A DNA stretch of 64,000 nucleotides from Bathymodiolus brooksi. Its lineage: Eukaryota > Mollusca > Bivalvia > Mytilida > Modiolidae. Both the position numbers and the translations under genes were made by a program. The DNA lies in NCBI GenBank assembly GCA_963680875.1, contig OY804575.1, positions 106,045,505 to 106,109,504 on the forward strand, written 5' to 3'. Each line of letters opens with the position of its first letter. Position 1 is the first letter of the stretch. The notes under the pieces are model-generated. The model had not been told where the DNA came from. It did no database searches and worked only from the letters and a program-made list of their open reading frames with translations. This document shows, piece after piece, positions 56,007 to 64,000 of the stretch.

Positions 56007-56187
56007 AAAGATGAAATCACAATAACTCAATAGATGTCGTAATTTTAAAGACGATATACAATAATAATTTAATTGTGATGTCACCAACGTATTCATTTGC
56101 CAACGACAAATTCAAATAGTCACATGAAATAATCGTAATTAAAATCTAGGAATCATTAAATTTTGTTGTAAAAATTAAATTATAATG

Positions 56188-56316
56188 AATATTTGAAATT
56201 TTTGAACAGGTTTAACCTGGTTTGGAACAGTTTACGCTTTTCATAAACCGCGAATTCTTAAGCGTAAACTACCCCAAACCAGGTGATATCCTGTTCAAAA
56301 ATTTCAAATATTCCTA
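56188..56316. repeat. Inverted repeat, about 58-bp arms
   Basis: The left arm gaatatttgaaatttttgaa, aggtttaacctggtttgg and agtttacgctt has its reverse complement on the right (aagcgtaaact, ccccaaaccagg, ttcaaaaatttcaaatattc). The loop is about 10-15 bases. It is a small foldback element just upstream of the receptor B promoter. Confidence 0.9.
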
Positions 56317-56724
56317 AAATGATAGATAGTAGGAATGTTTTACTGAATAAAATGGATTTTTAAAACATTTTCTATAATACTTGTCAGATAAAACAAATTG
56401 TAAGACCACTGGTGAATTTCAATATTGTTATTATATTCAAGACCGTCAGAGGTTTTGTTATTGAAATGACTATAGTCTACTGCACCCGAGAGTGACAATT
56501 GTCCTCTAAGGATTTCCAACAACGAAATACGTGCATATCACTTTAAATTAAAACGAGGCTAGGACAATCACACCAAAAACCAATAAGACATAATAAATCC
56601 AGTGAAAACACTGCAAGATATTTCAACAGTAACGATATGACGTTCATTTTAATTTGCAATACTTAGATTAAGTTAATACTACCTCTAATATTAAATTAAA
56701 ATAAAGTATGGTTTTCCTATTATT

Positions 56725-56965
56725 GTGGGGTGATCGTGATCGTGAGATTTACAACTACGTATGCAACCGTTGTCTATCACTACTAACGTTGTGGAGTTGA
56801 ATCCTGCTCAGGTGATGTGTACTCGATACAGCATTATGTGATAAAAGTTATCATTTACTTGCGGGAGGTCGGTGGTTTTCTCCGGGTACTCCGGTTGCCT
56901 GCACCAATAATATTGATCGCCACGATATAACTGAAATATTGTTGAAGGTGGCGTTAAATACCATA
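56725..56965 (+). mobile_element. SINE family 2 (copy 3)
   Basis: It begins ggggtgatcgtgatcgtgag, has the B-box-like gttgtggagttgaatcctgc, and ends ggtggttttctccgggtact, ccacgatataactg, gaaggtggcgttaaatacc. Confidence 0.85.
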
Positions 56966-57073
56966 ATCCCTTATTATTGTGTCGTCACATGAGGGTCGTA
57001 TGCAGTCCATTTAATATAGCAATTAAATAGTATGCAGATGAAATTAAATACCTCACATTTAGCATATGTATAG

Positions 57074-57249
57074 GGAGTGGATGTGGTCTAGTGGTCTAGG
57101 GCGTTGGACGTAAGGCTAAGCGAATGGTGCTGCAGTGTATCAATGGTGTGGGTTCAAATCCCGTCGAGGGAAGAACAAAAAATTGACAGCTCTAAAATCT
57201 AATTCTAACACTGTTTGGTTTAATTTTCAGACGTATATATATATATATA
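57074..57249 (+). mobile_element. tRNA-derived SINE, family 4, with tail
   Basis: The head has A-box-like gtggtctagtggtctaggg and B-box-like gggttcaaatcccgtcg. The boxes lie farther apart than in a normal tRNA, so this is a SINE head, not a tRNA gene. The tail cagctctaaaatctaattct, acactgtttggtttaatttt ends in a (TA)n run. The same tail without head is at 58149-58243. Confidence 0.65.
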
Positions 57250-58148
57250 GGTTGAAAACAATCATTGGTGAATTTTAATATTTTGAAGACACTCAAGACT
57301 TTCATATTTTAGGTAAATCAAATGATTCCCTCTTTCAACAATAGTCACATTATAATTTTCAGCAAAAAAATATATAATTAGATACAAACCAGGCTATGGA
57401 AAACATGAACACGAGGCTAGGCAAAACACATAAATATTTCATAAATGTAGAGTATTGACAAACGGTCTAAAATATCAATGTCGGAGTGGCGCTTGATACC
57501 ACATTAATCACCATCTTAAGAATTGTAGCCAATTCCTTTTCCGCCGAATTCATGTCTCCCTTTCACCAAACTTGTCAGTGTAGACAACCGAGATACTCCG
57601 ATTAAAATACAGGTCAAATGATTATGTAATATTTTAAATATCAATCAGGTTTAATTTCTTATTTTTACATACAAAAGTAAAATATATTTTTCTGGAACAA
57701 TAAAATCATTTATGTCAACAATATAAATATTGGGGTTTTTTTTTTACAAAAATTGTGTTTTTTAATATATTAAATATTATTGTTTGATTACATGTTAAGA
57801 ATATTCTTAATCCTAGTGTGATTGTTTACTGGTATAATGATATATGATTCAATTTCTAATTATGCAATATCTGTCAATTTAGGTCATTTCACAGGATTGT
57901 TTACTGATATATGATATGCTTATTATGACAAATTCACTCGTTAAGTTACCTGTATAACATTTTATTGTTGACCAATTTAATGACAATTTTGTATCACCTG
58001 TTCATAATGATACTCGTTTTGTATATTACAGTAAATACGATTGTGCCATGTCATTTAAACGTATGCAAATTAACCCAAAAAAAACTATAACCAGAATCAG
58101 GAAGTTTTGCTACGGTTAAATGATTAAATACTATCGAAAATATTTTGA
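57250..58148. other. Stretch with no gene seen
   Basis: Very AT-rich and flanked by the two copies of the SINE family-4 tail. No exon or other feature supported. Confidence 0.45.
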
Positions 58149-58213
58149 GGGAAGAACAATGATTTGACAGCTCTAAAATCTAATTCTAACACTGTTTGGT
58201 TTAATTTTCAGAC

Positions 58214-58243
<30 letters not shown>
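58149..58243 (+). repeat. Headless second tail of SINE family 4
   Basis: From ggaagaacaatgatttgaca it is almost identical to 57168-57249 and ends in (TA)14 or so. It is a truncated insertion or a local duplication. Confidence 0.8.
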
Positions 58244-58249
<6 letters not shown>

Positions 58250-59490
58250 TTTGATGAATTAGTAAGAAAAAATATAAATGTAAATGAACATAAGATACCA
58301 TTAACTTTACAAAAACTTGACATTTGGACACAAATTAAAGGAGCGGTGCCTGTATTACAGGTCTATGCATTACACCCACAGTAGGACCTTAAGTGATGGA
58401 CATAGCTCATATCCTACAATAAGTGCGAAACGGTCCATATCTTGCAGTAGAGCAGTACTATTTAATGCTATCGATAAACGCGACATCTGTTCAGCTTTGT
58501 TGTTTTAGTATTATTGGTATGTAGACTGTTACTTCGCAGATACGGTGCCATGATCACGAAAACAGAATACGAGCGAATCATGCTGATAAATACCGACATC
58601 ACATTGAGAGGTTACAAATACAGTAAAAAAAAAGAAACACACATACACACGGACGCACATGCTGACGGAAGGAAGCACACAAACATGCACACATGCATTG
58701 CATTGATGTTTTTTCTCTCTCTCTCACACACACACACAATACCCTTCCACCCCCAAACTGTGTCATATGTATCATATTTAACAATAATGAACCAGTTCCG
58801 CAATAAAGATTCCGGTGAAAATTCCGTTTGTGTCCGAACATTAGCTTGACCGATTTTATCATACCGGATGTTTAATATTGACTTGATCGTACGCTCAAAT
58901 GATAAACGTGTGACAATGAATAAGGGACCAACTCGATCCGTGGACATATCTGCTCAGATATTTCAGACCGTAATCTGAGAAATTACAGTCCCTAGAATAG
59001 AAATACCCGGAACCATTCATAAGCCAGCTCGGACAGCAGACGTAGTTAAACTATTATGCTCTATTTATTGCATAAGGAAGGATCGATCGTAAATTAATGT
59101 ATAAACAAAGCTTAACTAGGAAACCATTCCAAAGGCAACAATTGTACTGACAATTTCGTTTTCAATTAATTTGTTATTATTCAAAAAAATAATACATTGT
59201 AAACCAGGAATGCATTGACTTTTAAAAAACATAATTTGTTTTCAATGGCTTGACAGTTGTTCAAATGCAGGGTCGTCTTTTGTAATTTTGGTCGACGATT
59301 GTATTTAACCACTTACGCGCAACAAACTTCCTGATTTTGTTCATGATATATTTAAAAGATGTTAAAGCGATTTTACACATATTGATTGTCGTGTGTATGT
59401 TATGAATATCTTGTAAATATAATGCAGATATTATTTTTTATAAATCAAGGTACGTGTATAACAACATATATATATTATAGCCATCAATAT
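58250..59490. other. Stretch with no gene seen; CA/CT simple repeats
   Basis: It holds a mixed CA- and CT-rich tract at about 58634-58738 (acacacatacacac, ctctctctctcacacacaca). The open frames across it are low-complexity artefacts. Nothing else is supported. Confidence 0.5.
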
Positions 59491-59794
59491 GTTCATAACA
59501 GGTATAATTTGTTTAATGAAGTTAAATTTAAATGTAAAAATAGTTTAGTTCTACAAATTCTTGAATGGTATTGTTAATATAGATCAATACATATTTTGCA
59601 TAGCAGGGTATCTACATTAGGTTATCAACACGTAACAAGATTGGGGAAAATTAAGCATGTATTAAGTAAGTTAGAATAAAAAAATATAAATAAGTGTGTT
59701 AACCGTCCTGTTTTGGTCTAGATCTCTAGATTTTTTCTATATTTATTATCTAATTGTATTTCAATAATGGGAAAACTATCAATATTTGTTTGGG

Positions 59795-60030
59795 ACTTGG
59801 TGTTTCACGCCGTTTTCAACCATATTGCAGTTGCATTAAATATCGATTCGGTCAGTTTTATTTGGAGTGGCCGGAGAAAACAATCACAAGTCACTGATAA
59901 ATTTCCCACATCATATTGAATAGAGTACATGAGCGGAATTCAAACTCACAATGTTAGGTGATAGGCACTGATTGCATATAGGTAGCTGCAAATCCAACTA
60001 CCATACAACCACTATGCAACGGCGGCCCCT
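59795..60030 (-). mobile_element. SINE family 2 (copy 4, in unit 1)
   Basis: It contains ggtgtttcacgccgttttca, ggagtggccggagaaaac, gaattcaaactcacaatgtt (B-box reversed) and caactaccatacaacc. It was copied along with the surrounding unit. Confidence 0.8.
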
Positions 60031-60509
60031 TATATCTTGAGAATGATATGCATATGGAGATAGTATAAAATATAACCATTCATCAATATACATGTACAAG
60101 ATTGTATTGTCAACACAATGGATGGTATATTTCACAATCTTTTATGATCAAAGTCAAAGTCAATGTCACACAGTCTTTTTTTAAAAATGTTCGATGGTAT
60201 TTAATAATTTAATAGGTAGAACAGATGAGTTTTAAAGAAGTTTTATTTAATGGTAAATAGAGTTAGTTCTACAAGTTCTTGAATGATATTGTCAATATAA
60301 CTCAATAATATTTTGCATAGCAGGGTATCTGCATTAGGTTATCTACATGTAACAAGATTGTGAAAAATTAAACATGTATTAAGTAAGTTAAAATAAAAAG
60401 AATAAAATAAGTGTGCTAACCGTCCTGTTTTGGTCTAGATCTCTAGAGTTTCTCTATAATCATTATCTAATTGTATTTCAATAATGGGAAAACTATCAAT
60501 ATTTGTTTG

Positions 60510-60747
60510 GGACTTGGTGTTTCACACCGTTTTCAACCATATTGCAGTTGCATTAAACATCGATTCGGTCAGTTTTATTTGGAGTGGCCGGAGAAAGCAA
60601 TCACAAGTCACTGATAAATTTCCCACATCATATTGAATAGAGTACATGAGCGGAATTCAAACTCACAATGTTAGGTGATAGGCACTGATTGCATATAGGT
60701 AGCTGCAAATCCAACTACCATACAACCACTATGCAACGGCGGCCCCT
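60510..60747 (-). mobile_element. SINE family 2 (copy 5, in unit 2)
   Basis: Nearly identical to 59795-60030, as expected from the tandem duplication of the whole unit. Confidence 0.8.
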
Positions 60748-61328
60748 TATATCTTGAGAATGATATGCATATCAACAAAATATAACCCTTCATCAATACA
60801 CATGTACAAGATTGTATTGTCAACACAATGCATGGTATATTTGACAATCTTTTTTGATCAAAGTCAATGTCACACAGTCTTTTTTAAAAAAGGTTCGATT
60901 GCATTTAAAGGGAAATTTTTTTTTTATATGTTTTTCCTGATGTATAAATATGAATGTTTATATGTATATTAGCGTTTTATTATGTTGGATAAGGGAATGA
61001 AATCGATTTTAAAATTCGGTCAACGATAGATGGATGTCGCCATTTTGATAGCATCTCGATACCAATGATCACGTGATGTCTAAATACAACCACGCCCCAA
61101 CAAAAGCGTGTCAAACCGGGGTCCTCATTCTGTGTCGATATGGCTTGTCAGGCGTAATTCTTTTTATGTTTCTTATTATTCTAAATATATCAATTTATTA
61201 CACAATCACTCTTTGCAGATTTACGTTTTGTTTCTATATACTTATGGCAAAGCAAACGAACCGGAGAAAACGGTCCGTCTTTAATGAGACACATTTACAA
61301 AAGATTTGTTTTCGAAAATTGAAGAACT

Positions 61329-61400
61329 ACGAAATTATGTGAAAAAAAAAAGAACGGGCATTGTTCCGATGCCCGTTCTTTTTTTTTCACATAATTTCGT
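61329..61400. repeat. Near-perfect hairpin, 32-33-bp arms
   Basis: acgaaattatgtgaaaaaaa, agaacgggcat on the left and atgcccgttcttttt, ttcacataatttcgt on the right, with a 7-base loop (tgttccg). As an RNA it would be a stable stem-loop; as DNA it is a small foldback element. Confidence 0.9.
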
Positions 61401-61409
61401 AAAAGAATT

Positions 61410-62140
61410 AAAAATAGGCCTATGCTACGGGACAAAATTGTTTTAATGATATTATTTATAAGATCGCACTTTGTAATCGATCATTCATGCAGTACAATAA
61501 AGCTACACATAAGCTCTGCTTCTTAGCTAAAAGCACACAAAGTTACAGTGTAGGAAACCATAACATTGAGAGGATTATGTAAACATATAATTTGCAATAG
61601 TTTTCATTTGACAATTACAGACGATGAGTATTATAAATACTTTTAAAGTTTATTATACAAAACCTAAGGGTACATCTCTTACGTAATATAATAATTTGCT
61701 TATGGAAATACAATATTCTTATTCGCCAACAGTAAAAGGATTAATTTGTTTTCATAGTTCGGTTATTTCTGATTTGAACAAAGCGTAACATATAATATGT
61801 CTCTGCGTAAAGAAAACATTTTTTTTGTTTATTTTAATCACGTCTTTCGAACTAGCGGATCCTTCTGATTAATCTCAGAATAGTCATATACAATTTGGTT
61901 GCTGTTTTTATAAGGAAAAATTGCATACGAATTGTTTTTGTCTATTTTGCTTTTTGGGGTTTGCAAGAAGAATTGTCTACCCTGTCCTGTTCACCCTGCT
62001 TTACTTCATAATTTTGGTTGTTGCTATATCATTCTGATGAGTCACAAAAAAAATCAAGATAAAAATGAACAATTCAATATAACTTACGATCAATGTTAAT
62101 CTTAAAGATTATTTTGTGAAAATAGCCCCATAATCATTGA
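61410..62140. other. Stretch with no gene seen
   Basis: AT-rich sequence, no exon or repeat recognised. Confidence 0.45.
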
Positions 62141-62145
62141 TGCAT

Positions 62146-62262
62146 CAGGCGCGGATCCAGCAGTTTTGAAAACGGGGTCCCAGGCTCTTGTTTGCCAATT
62201 TTTACCCAATTTATACACGAATTTTACAAAATTGTCGAACACCCCCTTGATCCGCCAGTGTG
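62146..62262. mobile_element. Short MITE with ggcgcggatcca ends
   Basis: It starts caggcgcggatccagcag and ends ccccttgatccgccagtg, imperfect inverted ends, with ggggtccc and a poly-C/T stretch inside. I recognise this as a widespread invertebrate non-autonomous DNA element. Length is about 117 bp. Confidence 0.6.
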
Positions 62263-62269
62263 CATTAAT

Positions 62270-63936
62270 ATGCACCCATACCTAATGTATACTTGATCAG
62301 GGTCGTGTATTTTGATCACCTATTAGAACCTTTAAAATGTGTATTGCATCTCCTATTCTAGTTACGGGTAGCGTTAACGGGTCACAAAATGTGTATTGCG
62401 TTTCTGATTATTGCCAAAGATTGTGACATATGTATTCAAGTATTCGGTCAGAGTTCCGTCGACCGGATGTACAATGACACTTGTATATTCTGCCTGGCGA
62501 CTTCATGTGTGGACCTAAACTCATTACGCAATATTAGGTACCCTGCTGAGTGAACCGGTGTGAATGTACCTGTCGTTTTCAGAATGAAAATAAAAATAAG
62601 TAAATCCCGCCTTTCACTTCTTATTTCAGGAATTATTTGCCTTAATTTATTGAAGAATAAAATATTTAAAATTAAAATATGGTCTCTCGCTTCTGAAAAT
62701 ACATGAAAAATATAAGAAATATATTTTCCGCATAATATTTTACGTTTCGCTCATCAAAAATGACAAACAAACAAAAAAAAGGAAAAGAAATTAATATTTT
62801 TAAATCACTTGCTCGCTCCAAAGTTTTTAGCACAAAATCCGAAGAACAAGAAGTAAATTTGGTGTGACCTAATCTCTGTATATGTTGACTGCTCTTCATC
62901 TGTTTATACCGCTCATGATCATGATCTCTTACGAACTTTGTCTGAATGAATATCAGTTGATATCAAAATGATAGGTCAAGCTTGCTTACGGGGTTCCGAG
63001 CTGAAGCAAATCATATATTTAGGTTTTGTGCCTTCTGGGGTCACTGAGCAAAGCGGTTTTCTTTCTTTAAACACTAACTTTGTAAACTCAGTTGCCACCC
63101 GTTCTCCTAACCTTTAATATTTAGTTCTTTAATTAAAATTAAAACATCTTTTATGAACATCGATCGTTAAAATTGTGAATACATATTAATTATGATGAGA
63201 CAGCTATATATAGTTAGGCCAATTTGGCGCCTCTAATAATGAAAACTTTCAATTTCAATGATGGTGTATACTTTTTTATCATCTAAACATAATTACAATT
63301 ATAATTGTTCCTGTTATTTCAACATTATATTTATTCTAATGTTTTAAAAATATTTGATCTTTAATAAATAATAAACGATCTACCAACTCGGCTTGGAAAG
63401 CAAATAGTGTGTATTCAAATTCCCATTTTATTAATCCGATGAATACACAAGTTACGCGTTGTCAAAATTATCCATTATATTTTTCAGCACATTAACAGTA
63501 AAACAAAATGAACATAATTGTAAAAGGGATCCTACATATAGTGAATATAGGTGACTGTTGTAAAACACTCTTTCCGTTGTAAATATAAAGGAAATGAAAC
63601 ATTTTGTTCATTTAAAATAGTTGTTTGTCAAAATGGTACGTAGCTGTTCACTTCAGTATTTAATTTTCCAGCGGTTATTAGATTTAAATTACAGTCCTCT
63701 AAGCGCTTTAAATGAAGCGAATGTAACATCAGCGACCCAGACTTTAAATTTCAATCCCACAATGCAATTATCGGGTTAAAACGTCACAACCCATGAACAA
63801 ATTAGAAATTAAAATTACAAATTTGCGATTTCCTCCGTTATTTGTGGAAATATGTCGATAAAACTTTGTGAATGTGTATTTTATATCACCAGGAACATAT
63901 TTAGCTAACATTTAAAAAATCGCGAAGTTTCCCTTT
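62270..63936. other. Stretch with no gene seen
   Basis: No supported exon, RNA gene or named repeat. The region is AT-rich and the open frames are short. Confidence 0.45.
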
Positions 63937-64000
63937 AATCATTTAATAGGTAGAACAGATTAGCTTTAGTGAAGTTATATTTAAAGGTAAACATAGTTAG
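63937..64000 (+). repeat. Start of a third copy of the 700-bp unit
   Basis: From tttaatcatttaataggtag to the edge it matches the start of unit 2 (60202-60262: tttaataatttaataggtag). The copy is cut by the window end and lies about 3 kb from unit 2. Confidence 0.8.

Larger units (their letters stand above)
38482..56010 (-). other. Receptor B gene (signal peptide - lectin-like - EGF - TM - tail)
   Basis: Twelve to thirteen minus-strand exons with matching phases make a gene of about 17.5 kb. Order: signal peptide (55935), FTP/F5/8-type domain in at least two exons (53556, 51344), two short EGF-like modules (51107, 50950), EGF exons 49882, 46985, 45536, 44193 and 42186, transmembrane 40866, cytoplasmic 39168, terminal 38676. 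One more exon for the start of the lectin-like domain is expected between 55884 and 53556 and was not found. An in-frame stop in the second lectin exon and partial EGF modules raise the possibility of a pseudogene or alternative splicing. An antisense LINE fills the intron between 46985 and 49748. It resembles MEGF10/Draper-like phagocytic receptors with an added lectin-like head. Confidence 0.7.
59497..60910 (+). repeat. Tandem duplication, two units of about 700 bp
   Basis: Unit 1 (59497-60210) and unit 2 (60211-60910) match from ttagttctacaaattcttga through tttgcatagcagggtatct and ccgtcctgttttggtctaga to a family-2 SINE and the end cacacagtcttttttaaaaa. They differ by about 6-8 percent by eye. 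The start of a third unit (aataggtagaacagatta) appears at 63947 and runs off the right edge. Confidence 0.9.

Noticed and set aside
57074..57172. A functional tRNA gene
   Set aside because: A- and B-box-like words are present, but the spacing is too long, no clear cloverleaf can be folded by eye, and a SINE tail follows.
58514..58947. Three overlapping open frames around a CA/CT tract
   Set aside because: Low-complexity artefacts; no domain and no conserved motif.
1..64000. CRISPR arrays, bacterial operons or origins
   Set aside because: The window is eukaryotic (introns, retrotransposons, SINEs); no regularly spaced repeat-spacer arrays were seen.

Overview
The window reads as nuclear DNA of a bivalve mollusc, probably mussel-like. 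It is AT-rich, has split genes with GT-AG introns, and is full of decayed transposons. Two things point to a bivalve: multi-EGF receptor exons with phase-1 boundaries, and interspersed repeats that I recognise from bivalve genomes (tRNA-derived SINEs, a CR1-like 3' end ending in GATTT repeats, a Tc1 remnant and a Crypton-like recombinase). The species is not determined. No rRNA gene, functional tRNA gene or CRISPR array was seen.

Host genes. Two related receptor genes lie tail to tail. Receptor A (plus strand) enters from the left edge with an EGF exon (1593-1730), a transmembrane exon (2416-2533) and two cytoplasmic exons (10475-10575 and 12919-12992). Receptor B (minus strand) runs from a signal-peptide exon (55884-55935) through two exons of a fucolectin/F5/8-type domain (53398-53556 and about 51108-51344), two short EGF-like pieces, five EGF exons (49748 down to 42186), a transmembrane exon (40746-40866) and two cytoplasmic exons (39068-39168 and 38597-38676). 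Splice phases agree throughout the 3' halves, and both tails share three tyrosine motifs ending in TYDTI or TYDTI-like. The design resembles MEGF10/Draper-type phagocytic or signalling receptors, joined here to an N-terminal lectin-like module. An in-frame stop in the second lectin exon makes the full-length status of B uncertain.

Mobile elements. 1-600: RT relic. 3.1-6.3 kb: foldback elements and a Crypton-like tyrosine recombinase relic, inside the 8 kb intron of A. 7.9-8.6 kb: nested SINEs and repeats. 14.5-17.8 kb: decayed minus-strand LINE with endonuclease, RT and a damaged 2A-like motif. 18.9-19.3 kb: CR1-like 3' end. 20.5-21.4 kb: TIR/MITE cluster. 21.4-28.4 kb: Ty3/gypsy element with the unusual order gag-PR-INT-RT-RNaseH (Gmr1-like), 1.2-1.3 kb LTRs carrying arrays of ETS-like CCGGAAGT motifs, and a SCAN-like gag. 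30.9-31.3 kb: Tc1 transposase end. 33.1-36.5 kb: broken large ORF family of unnamed transposon type. 47.2-49.3 kb: a second LINE with intact RT motifs, antisense in an intron of B. 56.7-61.4 kb and the right edge: SINEs, tandem duplications and hairpins.

Possible captured viral or mobile genes. At 29.8-30.7 kb there are two compact intronless minus-strand genes. One is a single-BIR IAP-like protein. The other is a CYGC/H-x-C protein with its own TATA box and a polyadenylation signal that overlaps its stop codon. This layout looks viral rather than molluscan.
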